NCBI GenBank assembly: GCA_034717985.1
Contig: JAYEMH010000041.1
Coordinates: forward strand, 1-27,439
Origin: JAYEMH01 sp034717985 [NCBI: Candidatus Ratteibacteria bacterium]
GTDB lineage: Bacteria > CAZDME01 > JAYEMH01
DNA length: 27,439 nt
Direction: 5' to 3'
Part shown: in pieces, positions 7,704 through 16,002 of the stretch
How positions within the stretch are numbered: the first letter of the stretch is position 1
Layout: each line of letters begins with the position of its first letter
Notes under the pieces: model-generated
The model's database searches: none
Seen by the model: the letters and a program-made list of their open reading frames with translations, nothing else
What the model was told of the DNA's origin: nothing
Program-made: the position numbers and the translations under genes

Positions 7704-9401
7704 TCAATCCACATCTCCCACGGTTACCCTTGCCACTTCAGTCAAAGTAGTTATCCCGCCAAAAACCTTTGCCCAGCCATCATCCCGCAAGGTAAACATT
7801 CCCTCTTTCCGGGCAATTTCCTTTATCTGGCTGCTGGAAGGATTACGATAAATTAAATCCTTCAGCTCTTCGCGCATAACCAGCAACTCAAAGATACCAA
7901 TTCTGTCCCGGTAGCCGGTTTGATTGCACTCCGGACAACCCTTGCCGCGGCAGAAGGTAATCCCGGGTATATCACCCTCTTTTAAACCAACCTCGCGTAA
8001 TTCATTTAAAGCGGGCTGATAAGATTCTTTGCAATAAGAACAAATTTTTCTGACTAAGCGCTGCGATAAAACAGCCCGCAAAGAAGAAGCCGCTAAAAAA
8101 GGCTTTATTCCCATATCTATTAACCGGGTGATGGCACCGGGGGCATCATTGGTGTGCAAAGTGCTTAGAACCAGATGCCCGGTAAGAGCCGCCCGGATAG
8201 CAATCTCGGCTGTTTCCAAATCGCGAATTTCTCCGATCATAATTATGTTGGGGGCTTGCCTTAAAATCGAACGCAGGCTCTGGGCAAAGGTTAAGCCGAT
8301 ATAGGGCCGCACTTCCACCTGGTTAATGCCTGAAATCTGATATTCAATCGGGTTCTCTACGGTGATAATCTTCCGATCGGGCTGATTCAAGCGGGTTAAA
8401 GCCGAATAAAGGGTGGTGGTTTTCCCGCTGCCGGTCGGACCGGTAACCAGAATGATTCCGTTGGTAATCGTCAATAACTCCTCAAATTTTTCCTGGTCTC
8501 GAAGGCTAAATCCCAGCTCCGTCAGGTCTTTGATTAAACTGCTCCTGTCCAAAATCCGCAGGACGACACTCTCGCCATAAAGTCCGGGCAGGGTAGAAAC
8601 CCTTAAGTCCAGGTCTTTTCCCGAAAGGTTAATCTTAATGCGTCCGTCCTGCGGCAGACGTTTCTCGGCAATATCCATCCCGGCCATAATTTTTACCCGG
8701 GAGATAACCGCCCCTTCTAACCTCTTGGGCGGCCCCGGGGCATCATGAAGCACGCCGTCAATGCGATACCGAACCCGAAAACGATTCTCCAGAGGCTCCA
8801 GGTGAATATCGCTGGCCCGGCTGCGAAAAGCTTCCAGTATCAAAAGATGGACCAGCTTGATAATCGGCGCATCATCCGGCTGCAACTCCTCCAACTGTTC
8901 CTCTTCCCGGGTAATATGTAAATCTTCTTCGCGCAATTTTTTGTAAAGTGAAGTAATGCGGCTCTCTCCCGCACCAAAAAACTTCTCCAACGCTTCATTA
9001 AGCTCCCGGGAAGTGGCCAAGAACGCCTTTAGTTTACATTTCAGCAGCGCCTCTAAATAAGGCAGGGCAAAAAGATTTAAAGGATTATCAATGGCTACGG
9101 TTAAACCGCCTCTTACTTTTTCTATGGGAATAAAGCGGTGCGTTTTGACTAAATCAGCATCGAAATTTTTTAATAGCTCGGCTGGTAATTCCTTTTGAGA
9201 CAAATTGACCGCTTCCATATTAAATTGATTAGCCAGGGCAATTCCCATATCCTCCTTATTTAGATGTCCGAATTTCACCAATATAGAGGCGAGTCTCTCT
9301 CCGCTGCGATTTTGCTCTTCCACCGCCTCATTTAACTTTTTCTTGCTGAGGAACCCGATCTTTTCTACTATTTCCATTAAATTTTTTTGCCGCTTATCCA
9401 T
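7704..9401 (-). CDS. PilB/GspE-family assembly ATPase (second paralogue, altered acidic motifs)
   Basis: A 565-residue paralogue of the next gene downstream, with the same layout: a degenerate then a better MshEN motif (about 7-30 and 36-59), a linker, and a motor domain with Walker A G321-PTGSGKT, HTND box, and zinc site C454/C457/C489/C492. Three acidic residues intact in the neighbouring paralogue are changed: the Asp box reads VENPIE (N350 for D) and RQDPD reads R381-QAPN (A383 and N385 for D). The Walker B glutamate E391 is kept. ATP turnover may therefore be altered; that is inference. A longer frame starts at a TTG at 9413, but the ATG at 9401 has AGAGAG just upstream and overlaps the end of the formate-THF ligase gene by 8 bases, suggesting translational coupling. 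Confidence 0.92.
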   Translation of the reverse strand: MDKRQKNLMEIVEKIGFLSKKKLNEAVEEQNRSGERLASILVKFGHLNKEDMGIALANQFNMEAVNLSQKELPAELLKNFDADLVKTHRFIPIEKVRGGLTVAIDNPLNLFALPYLEALLKCKLKAFLATSRELNEALEKFFGAGESRITSLYKKLREEDLHITREEEQLEELQPDDAPIIKLVHLLILEAFRSRASDIHLEPLENRFRVRYRIDGVLHDAPGPPKRLEGAVISRVKIMAGMDIAEKRLPQDGRIKINLSGKDLDLRVSTLPGLYGESVVLRILDRSSLIKDLTELGFSLRDQEKFEELLTITNGIILVTGPTGSGKTTTLYSALTRLNQPDRKIITVENPIEYQISGINQVEVRPYIGLTFAQSLRSILRQAPNIIMIGEIRDLETAEIAIRAALTGHLVLSTLHTNDAPGAITRLIDMGIKPFLAASSLRAVLSQRLVRKICSYCKESYQPALNELREVGLKEGDIPGITFCRGKGCPECNQTGYRDRIGIFELLVMREELKDLIYRNPSSSQIKEIARKEGMFTLRDDGWAKVFGGITTLTEVARVTVGDVD

Positions 9402-11001
9402 TTCTCTCTTCAATGCCCCCGTTACTTCCCGGTCCTATTCTCTCTGCCCGGGGATGGAGAGGAAGTCCGGGCAGGGTTAGAATTTTGCCGCAATAAACAA
9501 CCAAGAACCCGGCTCCCGCCGCCGGCCTCACCCTTTGAACCTTAACCTTAAAACCCCGTGGCCGGCCTAAAAGACGGGGATTGTCAGAAAGCGACTTGTG
9601 GGTTTTAGCCATACACACAGGTAAATGCGCTAAGTTATTTTTTCCAATCAGAGCGATATCTTTTTCGGCCTCACTGCTATAATCTACCTCGCCGGCCCCA
9701 TAAAATCCACAAGCAATTGCTTCTACTTTCTTTCGAAAGGAATCATTCCCGTTATACAGCTTCTTGAATTTTTTATTTTGCTTAACTGCCGCTAAAACTT
9801 TTCCCGCCAATTTTTCCGCTCCCGCTCCGCCTTCCTGCCAGATTTCAGAGACGGCAAAAGGAATTTTTCTCTTCGTAAAAAAATTCTCTAACCATTCGAT
9901 TTCCCCGGGGGTATCCTCAGTAAACTTATTTAAAGCCACCACCACCGGAAGCCCCAGCCGCTTCCCGTTTTCTATGTGCTTTTCTAAATTCTCCAACCCA
10001 GCTTTAAAATCAGCCTTTTCCCCGCCGTGCATCTTCAGGGCCCGAAGGCTGGCCACAATAACTAAAGCCCGGGGAGAAAGATTGAAAGGGGCAGCAACCA
10101 GATGCATAAATTTTTCGGCTCCTAAATCCAGGCCAAAGCCGGTTTCGGTAATGACAAAATCGGCTAACTTCAAGGCCATCTTTATCGCCAGAATGCTGTT
10201 ACAGCCATGAGCAATATTGGCAAACGGACCGCCATGGACAAAGGCTAATCCACCTTCGCTGGTCTGAACCAGATTAGGAAGCAGAGCCTCTTTTAAAAGA
10301 ACAGCCAGAGTTCCTTCAACCCCTAAATCTTTTACTCGAATCAACCGGCCGGAACGATTCAAACCAATAATGATTTTCCCTATTTTTTCTTTCAATTCCG
10401 GTAAACTTTCCGATAAACACAAAACAGCCATAATTTCTGAGGCGGCGGTAATCTCAAAAAAACTTCTATAAGGATTATCTTTGATTTTCCCGCTTGAACT
10501 CAGCAAAATTTCCCGAAGCGCCCGGTCGTTTGTATCAATAACCCTGGGCCAGGTAAACCTTTCCGGCTTCAGGTCTAAATTGTTGCCCCGGAAGAGGGAG
10601 TTATCAATCAAAGCGGCTAACAAATTATGGGCCGCCCCGACGGCATGAATATCGCCGGTAAAATGTAAATTTATTTCCTCAGCCGGCAGAACTTGCGCCG
10701 CCCCGCCGCCGGTCGCCCCGCCTTTTATTCCCATCAAAGGACCCAGCGAAGGCTCTCTCAGGGTCGGAATAGCCCTTTTCCCTAAACGATTAAACGCCTG
10801 GGAAAGACCAATGGCGGTGGTAGTTTTCCCTTCTCCTTGATTGGTTGGGGTCATGGCCGTAACAATAACCAATTGGCCTATGGAAACATTTTTTAAACGC
10901 TTCAGCGCCTCTAAGGAAACCTTGGCCGCATAATGGCCGTAGCTTTTGAGTTCTGCCTCTTGCAGCCCCCAGTTTTTGGCAATCTCGATTATTGGTTTCA
11001 T
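9394..11001 (-). CDS. fhs: Formate-tetrahydrofolate ligase
   Basis: Makes 10-formyl-THF from formate, ATP and tetrahydrofolate in the cytoplasm, feeding purine and one-carbon metabolism or the methyl branch of the Wood-Ljungdahl pathway. The 535-residue protein is slightly shorter than the usual 550-560. It has the P-loop TPTNQGEGKTTT (51-62), the LREPSLGP segment, GGATGGGAAQV, NLHFTGDIHAV, and the C-terminal AGAGFLVVYCG and LPGLP motifs, so both ends are present. The last few residues (SNGGIEERNG) are unlike the family and are encoded where the downstream ATPase start overlaps. It begins 19 bases after the Na/Pi transporter stop. The ribosome binding site is weak. No other Wood-Ljungdahl genes are in the window, so acetogenesis cannot be claimed. 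Confidence 0.96.
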   Translation of the reverse strand: MKPIIEIAKNWGLQEAELKSYGHYAAKVSLEALKRLKNVSIGQLVIVTAMTPTNQGEGKTTTAIGLSQAFNRLGKRAIPTLREPSLGPLMGIKGGATGGGAAQVLPAEEINLHFTGDIHAVGAAHNLLAALIDNSLFRGNNLDLKPERFTWPRVIDTNDRALREILLSSSGKIKDNPYRSFFEITAASEIMAVLCLSESLPELKEKIGKIIIGLNRSGRLIRVKDLGVEGTLAVLLKEALLPNLVQTSEGGLAFVHGGPFANIAHGCNSILAIKMALKLADFVITETGFGLDLGAEKFMHLVAAPFNLSPRALVIVASLRALKMHGGEKADFKAGLENLEKHIENGKRLGLPVVVALNKFTEDTPGEIEWLENFFTKRKIPFAVSEIWQEGGAGAEKLAGKVLAAVKQNKKFKKLYNGNDSFRKKVEAIACGFYGAGEVDYSSEAEKDIALIGKNNLAHLPVCMAKTHKSLSDNPRLLGRPRGFKVKVQRVRPAAGAGFLVVYCGKILTLPGLPLHPRAERIGPGSNGGIEERNG

Positions 11002-11020
11002 TTCACAAGATACAACTTAT

Positions 11021-12655
11021 TTATTGTCTTTCGGTTTGTTTCCTCTGCCACTGGAGAGAATCGGAAACAGCCTGGGCAATATTAGTGAGATGGTCGGCAA
11101 TCTTCTCAAAATTGCTGATAGTTTCCAAAAAAACTATTCCCGATAAGACCTGACAGTTACCCTGTTCCAGGCGCTTGATATGATTTTCCTTTAATCTATC
11201 ACGGAGGCGATTGATAATTTCTTCCTGCTCCAGAACCTCCTCTGCCTTTTTTAAGTCATTCTCTCCTAAGGCTATAAGGGCGGCTTCAGCCATCTTGTCT
11301 AATTCATCTTGTATGCTATGAAGTTCATTGAGCGCTTCCGTTGAAAACGGGAGTTTTTCCTCAAGTTTTCTCTCGGCCAGTTCAACTAAATTCTCCGCGT
11401 GATCCCCGATTCTCTCCACATCGTTTATAATATGAAGCAGAGCCGGAATTTTGCGCGATTCTTCCTCATTAAGTTCTCCCTGCATCAACTGCATTAAATA
11501 ATCGGTAATCGCTTCCTGCAAATCATCAACGGCATCCTCTCCTCTCTGCACTTTAATTAAAGCCCGGGTATCGCCCTGAAAGAATCCCCGCATACTTTGA
11601 TTGACCATTAACCGGGTTAATTTTAAAGTGCGGACAATTTCTTCGATCGCCACCCGCAAGGCCAGCGCCGGGGTATGCAAAAGATGTCTCTCCAGGTACT
11701 TGGGTCCGAATTCGATTTCCACTTCTTTGCCCGGGACAAGACGAGGAATTATCCTGGCAAAAATACCAACCAGGGGAAGAAATAATAAAGCAATGCAAAG
11801 GTTGAAAATCGTATGCGCGTTGGCACACTGCCGCATCACATTATCGGAGGTATAACTGACCAGGCGGCTGAATTGAGATAAAAACGGAAGAAATACCAAT
11901 GCGCCCAAAAGATTGAAAATGATGTGGCCAACAGCAGTCCGCCGGGCAGAAACACTGGTTCCGATACTGGCCGCTAAAGCAGTAATGCAGGTGCCGACAT
12001 TGCAGCCCAGAATAATATAAATTGCCCCTTGTAAATCAATCAAGCCAACCATCGCCAGGGCTAAAACTATACCGGTAGTCGCGCTGCTGCTTTGGATAAT
12101 AGCCGTAACGACAGCCCCGGCCAATATGCCTAAGAAAGGATTTGTGCTAAAAGTAATAAAAACCTCCCGCACCGCGGGAAGATTCCCCAGAGGTTTAACA
12201 CTCTGGGTAATAAAACTTAAACCTAAAAAGAGGATGCCAAAACCTAAGATAAATTCTCCGATAGATTTATGGGTTTTCTTTTTGGCAAAGAGAATTACAA
12301 ACATTCCCAGCCCGATGATGGGCAGGGCATAATCAGTTAATTTGAAAGCGATGAGCTGGGCGGTAATGGTGGTGCCGATATTCGCCCCCAGGATTACTCC
12401 CAGGGATTGTTTTAAAGTCATAAGGCCGGCATTAACAAACCCAATCAGCATTATCGTCGTGGCGCTGCTGCTTTGGATAATGGCTGTTACTCCGGTGCCA
12501 ACCAAAACCCCGGTTAAAGGAGTTTTAGTTAAAGCGCCTAAAATCCGGCGCATCCGATTGGCGGAAGCCTTCTGTAAACCCACACCCATCATGTGGATGC
12601 CGTAGATAAATAAACCCAATCCTCCAAACACACAAAAAATTAGTTCCTTATTCAT
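11021..12655 (-). CDS. Na/Pi cotransporter family protein with C-terminal PhoU-like domain
   Basis: A 544-residue inner-membrane protein with two inverted-topology repeats, each carrying the family signature: Q61-SSSATT followed by GANIGTTITA, and Q188-SSSATT followed by GCNVGTCITA. About eight membrane helices fill residues 5-300. The soluble C-terminal part (about 330-540) is helical and PhoU-like. The family imports phosphate with sodium; the PhoU-like part is thought to regulate flux. The TTG at 12673 would give a longer form, but I prefer the ATG at 12655, which has GGGAG about 11 bases upstream. It was probably once tightly spaced behind mgtC: a MITE-like element now separates them. Phosphate as substrate fits the PhoBR pair nearby but is inferred from family. 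Confidence 0.92.
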   Translation of the reverse strand: MNKELIFCVFGGLGLFIYGIHMMGVGLQKASANRMRRILGALTKTPLTGVLVGTGVTAIIQSSSATTIMLIGFVNAGLMTLKQSLGVILGANIGTTITAQLIAFKLTDYALPIIGLGMFVILFAKKKTHKSIGEFILGFGILFLGLSFITQSVKPLGNLPAVREVFITFSTNPFLGILAGAVVTAIIQSSSATTGIVLALAMVGLIDLQGAIYIILGCNVGTCITALAASIGTSVSARRTAVGHIIFNLLGALVFLPFLSQFSRLVSYTSDNVMRQCANAHTIFNLCIALLFLPLVGIFARIIPRLVPGKEVEIEFGPKYLERHLLHTPALALRVAIEEIVRTLKLTRLMVNQSMRGFFQGDTRALIKVQRGEDAVDDLQEAITDYLMQLMQGELNEEESRKIPALLHIINDVERIGDHAENLVELAERKLEEKLPFSTEALNELHSIQDELDKMAEAALIALGENDLKKAEEVLEQEEIINRLRDRLKENHIKRLEQGNCQVLSGIVFLETISNFEKIADHLTNIAQAVSDSLQWQRKQTERQ

Positions 12656-12674
12656 ACCCGGATTTTCTCCCAAT

Positions 12675-12837
12675 TATTCAAGGACTAGGGCGTCACAAAA
12701 GTGCCTCCCTTGATTACGCAGATTAAAATTTAGATTGCTCAGATTAAAAACATCGTCGAGAACATCTGTGTAATCTTTTCAAAAATCTGTGTAATCATAG
12801 GCTGGAACGAGTTTCGTGACAGCCTATTCAAGGACTA
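12675..12837. mobile_element. MITE-like F4 element with 13-bp target-site duplication
   Basis: The 13-mer TATTCAAGGACTA occurs at 12675-12687 and exactly again at 12825-12837, flanking a 137-bp insert (12688-12824). The insert ends are related inverted repeats: GGGCGTCACAAAAGTG at the left and, read from the right end inward, GGCTGTCACGAAACTC. Inside, F4 words (GATTACGCAGATT on the left, ATCTGTGTAATC on the right) fold back on each other. No reading frame is present. The insert changes the end of mgtC from GAA-TAA to GAA-TAG. Non-autonomous; mobilising transposase unknown. Confidence 0.8.
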
Positions 12838-13492
12838 CCTGCTGAACCTTTTCTAATTTTCCTATTTCCTTAATTAACTCCTCTTCTAAACCTCGATGGG
12901 GAAATTTTAAAAACATTTCAATACTCTCCGCTTCTTTCTTTAGCAAATCTCTCGACCATTCTAATCTTTCTATGCCGATTTTTCTCTGATTTAAAACATT
13001 CCGGATTCCTTTGAGATACTGATCGATATTTAATCCTCTAATTCTCAAAATTTTAAAATATACCTGAGCCGGTATCATCGGCCCTAATTTTGACAAGAAG
13101 TAAAGGGCAATCAGGAAAATAACCGTTGCCCCCAGCGCGCCCGAGTAAAATCCGCAGCCAACGGCCAATCCCAGGGCGGCTACACCCCAGATACTGGCCG
13201 CGGTGGTTAAACCGCGGATAGAAGCGCCAAAACGAAGGATAGTTCCCGCTCCCAGGAAACCTATCCCGGTTACCACCTGGGCGGCGATACGCCCGGGGTC
13301 AGCCGAACCGTCCTGCCCGTAAACCCGGGATAAATAAAGAGAAACCAGCATAAATAGAGTCGCTCCGACACCAACTAAAATATGGGTTCTTAAACCGGCC
13401 GCCCGTCCGTGGGACTCTCTTTCAAAACCCACCAGCCCGCTTAAAACACTGGCTAATACCAAACGCAGCATAACTTCTGAAAAGGTAATCAT
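12824..13492 (-). CDS. mgtC: MgtC/SapB family membrane protein
   Basis: The 222-residue protein has the MgtC hallmark GFERESHGRAAGLRTHILV (about 22-40), then GAT, a GIGFLGAGTIL segment and GLTTAASIW (about 76-103), spread over four to five membrane helices up to about residue 135. A soluble C-terminal domain of about 80 residues follows. MgtC relatives are linked to magnesium limitation, acid stress and modulation of F-ATPase, but many environmental members are unstudied. The ATG at 13492 has AAGGA seven bases upstream. The last bases, including the stop TAG, fall at the border of the MITE-like element. It lies between tsaD and the Na/Pi transporter. Confidence 0.92.
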   Translation of the reverse strand: MITFSEVMLRLVLASVLSGLVGFERESHGRAAGLRTHILVGVGATLFMLVSLYLSRVYGQDGSADPGRIAAQVVTGIGFLGAGTILRFGASIRGLTTAASIWGVAALGLAVGCGFYSGALGATVIFLIALYFLSKLGPMIPAQVYFKILRIRGLNIDQYLKGIRNVLNQRKIGIERLEWSRDLLKKEAESIEMFLKFPHRGLEEELIKEIGKLEKVQQVVLE

Positions 13493-13550
13493 GATTTTTT
13501 CCTTATCTGAATCTTTTTTTTATGTACCGGTTATTTGTATTTTTATTAAC

Positions 13551-13570
13551 GGGACGGGCATGCCCGTCCC
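13551..13570. repeat. 20-bp perfect GC-rich palindrome between tsaD and mgtC
   Basis: GGGACGGGCATGCCCGTCCC is its own reverse complement. It begins five bases beyond the tsaD stop. No T-run follows on the minus strand (GTTAATAAAAAT follows), so it is not a standard intrinsic terminator. It resembles the small dispersed palindromes elsewhere in this window. Confidence 0.85.
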
Positions 13571-13574
13571 CTAC

Positions 13575-14615
13575 CTATTGTCTATTTCCCAACTTCAATC
13601 CCGGTACCGGTCCTAAATCCAAAGATGCCGTTTCTCCTTTTTGTAATTTAGAAAACCCCAGGCCGGCAATCATAGCCGCATTATCAGTGCATAAAAGAGG
13701 AGAGGGGAAGAAAATATTTATACCGGATTCTTTCCCGAATTTAGCAAACTCCTCCCGTAATCGGCCGTTGCTGGCTACACCTCCGGAGACAAGAACCGTC
13801 CGCACACCAAACCTCTTAGCCGCTTCAGCGGTTCTCTTGACTAAAACTTCTACCACCGCCTCCTGAAAACCGGCGGCGATATCGGCCTTCCGGCTGAGTT
13901 CTCCGGGATGGTCGCGAAAATAATAAAGCACGGCGGTTTTTAATCCGCTAAAACTAAAGTCAAAGGAATTTTTCCTGCCTTTTGGCCCTAAAAGCCGGCT
14001 TTTAGGCCGAGTTTTAGGCCGCGGGAATCTAATCTTCTTCCTATCTCCGCTTTTAGCCGCCTCTTCAATAGCCGGTCCGCCCGGATAACCCAGAGAAAGC
14101 AGTTTTGCCACTTTATCAAAGGCCTCTCCGGCCGCATCATCGGCTGTCTCTCCCAGCAGTTTGTATTCACCCAGCCGGGGAGAAAAATATAAACTGGTAT
14201 GCCCGCCGGAAACCACCAGGCCCACCCAGGGAAAAGAAATCTCTTTATGCTCCAGAATATTGGCGTAAAGATGTCCTTCAATATGATTAATTCCTAAAAG
14301 CGGCTTCCCGGTTACATAGCTCAAAGATTTAGCCACGGCAATGCCGATAAGTAAAGCCCCGACTAATCCCGGCCCGTAAGTAACCGCCCAGGCATCAATC
14401 TTTTCGCGGGAAAGATTACTTTTTTTAAAAACATCTTCCAGAAGAAGAAAGATTCTCTCCAGATGCGTCCGGCAGGCGATTTCCGGCACCACCCCGCCAA
14501 AAGGCCGATGGATATCTTCCTGGGAAAAAATGCCGCTGGCAACAATTTGTTTCCCATCTTCAACAATGGCAATTGCCGTCTCGTCGCAGGAAGTCTCAAT
14601 ACCGCAGATTAGCAT
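13575..14615 (-). CDS. tsaD: tRNA N6-adenosine threonylcarbamoyltransferase
   Basis: TsaD transfers threonylcarbamoyl from TC-AMP to A37 of ANN-decoding tRNAs, working with TsaB and TsaE in bacteria. The 346-residue length is typical. It shows the ASKHA N-terminus GIETSCDET (5-13), GGVVPEIACRTH (40-51), the metal-binding pair H111 and H115 in NHIEGH, SGGH, and the C-terminal VSGGVASN and DNAAMIAGLG motifs. The ATG at 14615 has no strong ribosome binding site and an F2 fold-back directly upstream. The last codons (AATAGACAATAG, giving N-R-Q-stop) match F1 repeat words, so the extreme C-terminus may have been rewritten by a repeat. Essential housekeeping gene; no tsaB or tsaE here. Confidence 0.97.
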   Translation of the reverse strand: MLICGIETSCDETAIAIVEDGKQIVASGIFSQEDIHRPFGGVVPEIACRTHLERIFLLLEDVFKKSNLSREKIDAWAVTYGPGLVGALLIGIAVAKSLSYVTGKPLLGINHIEGHLYANILEHKEISFPWVGLVVSGGHTSLYFSPRLGEYKLLGETADDAAGEAFDKVAKLLSLGYPGGPAIEEAAKSGDRKKIRFPRPKTRPKSRLLGPKGRKNSFDFSFSGLKTAVLYYFRDHPGELSRKADIAAGFQEAVVEVLVKRTAEAAKRFGVRTVLVSGGVASNGRLREEFAKFGKESGINIFFPSPLLCTDNAAMIAGLGFSKLQKGETASLDLGPVPGLKLGNRQ

Positions 14616-14620
14616 AAATA

Positions 14621-14713
14621 GCCACGTATCCCGTATACCGCATTTCGTATCTCGTATTTCGTATCTCGTTTTTTTTGTTCTTGCGAGATACGATTCACAA
14701 GATACGAGCTACG
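14621..14713. repeat. F2 fold-back word array upstream of tsaD
   Basis: The left arm (14625-14670) carries CGTATCTCGTATTTCGTATCTCG-type words. After a T-rich loop, the right arm (14683-14713) carries the mirrored GCGAGATACG, AAGATACGAG and CTACGG words. It occupies the whole gap between the deacetylase stop and the tsaD start. Confidence 0.82.
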
Positions 14714-14719
14714 GCTTTT

Positions 14720-15850
14720 TTATTTAACCAGCTCCGAAGCAAAGACAAACTGGATACCCTCTTTTTCCATTTCCGGAACAGATTCGGCTAAAACATCCAG
14801 GGTATTTCTCCGACAGTGTCCAATGCCAATTGCCTCTTTTTCGGCAATCGCCTTTTCCTCCAGTTCCCGGAGCTGCGCCCTGATATAATCCGGGTCACTG
14901 CGGTTATCCAAAAAAGTGCGGCGATAACCCGAGGGGATACCCATCTTCTGGGCAATCCGATAAGCCCGCGAGCCGGCAATTACCAGACTGTCAATAAAAT
15001 ACAAATTATGCTTCTTTAGCTGGCTGAGAATTATTTCCATGGCCTCCGGATTCTGGCAGAGACGCGAACCCATATGGTTATTTACCCCGGAGGCATAGGG
15101 AACGCTGGCTAAGGATTTTTCAATTAAACCGACAATATCTTTTTTACTCATTCCTACATAAATAATACCCTCGCCCCGGTTTTCTGCCGGCTTAATCGAT
15201 TCCATCGGTAAATGCAGGATAACTTCATAACCGAGGTAATGAGCGCGCCTGGCAATATCCCCGGAACGGTTCAGGTGGGGGAGGATGGCTAAAGTAACCG
15301 GGAAGGGCAAGCTCAGAAGTTTCTCGGTAAGCGCCCCCCCATAACCAACATCATCAATAATAATGGCTATTTTAGCTTGGGGCAAGGCTTTGAAAATTAA
15401 TGTGGCGGTGGGAATATCTTTAATTCCTAAAACTAACTTGAGGTTTTTTTCGTCTTCTTCAGGGGCGCTTTTGAGAATAATCCGTCCGCCGGCTTTTTTT
15501 ATCTCTTTTTCCATGACCGCGGCATAGCGGCTAAAATCCGCCTTGAGAGGAATTTTTATTTCTTTATAAACAAAAATCCACTTTTTCTTCCCGCTTTCTT
15601 TTTCTTCCCGATAGCTTTTGATAATATTCTCGCTGGTCAAACCCAAATTGATTAAGCCCGCCTCAATGGCCACATCAATCTGATGGGATTGAAAGGTGTA
15701 ATCATAGGGAGGCAGCCATCGCCTCAAATAAGGAAGCTTTCCCTGTCTTGTCCGCTGATAATCAAAAAGGAAAAGAATACAGAGAACTAAAATAATCAGC
15801 AGGAATATTTGAGCTTTTCTAAAAAAATGCCTTGTTTTTATTTTTGTCAT
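14720..15850 (-). CDS. Divergent polysaccharide deacetylase family protein (YibQ-like)
   Basis: A 376-residue protein with one N-terminal membrane anchor (about 13-30) and an exported domain. The core (about 158-375) matches the divergent polysaccharide deacetylase family: IAIIIDDVGYGG, LPFPVTLAILPHLN, YEVILHLPMES, NNHMGS, and late YFIDSL and AIGIGHCR segments. This fold is related to NodB-type deacetylases acting on cell-wall or exopolysaccharide N-acetyl groups, but substrates of this subfamily are not well settled. In many bacteria it sits near envC and ctpA homologues, as here, supporting an envelope role. No Shine-Dalgarno site is seen before the ATG at 15850. Confidence 0.87.
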   Translation of the reverse strand: MTKIKTRHFFRKAQIFLLIILVLCILFLFDYQRTRQGKLPYLRRWLPPYDYTFQSHQIDVAIEAGLINLGLTSENIIKSYREEKESGKKKWIFVYKEIKIPLKADFSRYAAVMEKEIKKAGGRIILKSAPEEDEKNLKLVLGIKDIPTATLIFKALPQAKIAIIIDDVGYGGALTEKLLSLPFPVTLAILPHLNRSGDIARRAHYLGYEVILHLPMESIKPAENRGEGIIYVGMSKKDIVGLIEKSLASVPYASGVNNHMGSRLCQNPEAMEIILSQLKKHNLYFIDSLVIAGSRAYRIAQKMGIPSGYRRTFLDNRSDPDYIRAQLRELEEKAIAEKEAIGIGHCRRNTLDVLAESVPEMEKEGIQFVFASELVK

Positions 15851-15859
15851 GTCATTAAT

Positions 15860-15996
15860 AAATCAAACTTCGAAATTTTCTTAAAGTTTTTTTTATTTTT
15901 GATTTTTGGATTGCCATTTTGATTTTTGACCCATTCGACTTCGCTCAGGGTCAATCCTGAGTTTATCGAAGGGTTGATATTTGATATTTGATTTTC
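15860..15996. repeat. AT-rich repeat gap with CTCAGG fold-back core
   Basis: The core at 15932-15973 has TTCGACTTCGCTCAGG facing CCTGAGTTTATCGAAGGG across a six-base loop, an imperfect stem of about 17 bp. It is flanked by TTTTGATTTTTGA words on the left and TTGATATTTGATATTTG words on the right. No gene is visible between the deacetylase and ctpA. Confidence 0.7.
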
Positions 15997-16002
15997 TAAA
16001 TA

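Noticed and set aside
9764-10210. Plus-strand open frames of 60-148 codons, such as this one inside fhs
   Set aside because: All lie antisense to well-supported minus-strand genes, have no recognisable domains or ribosome sites, and reflect codon bias of the opposite strand.
13551-13570. Intrinsic terminator for tsaD
   Set aside because: No T-run follows the palindrome on the minus strand.
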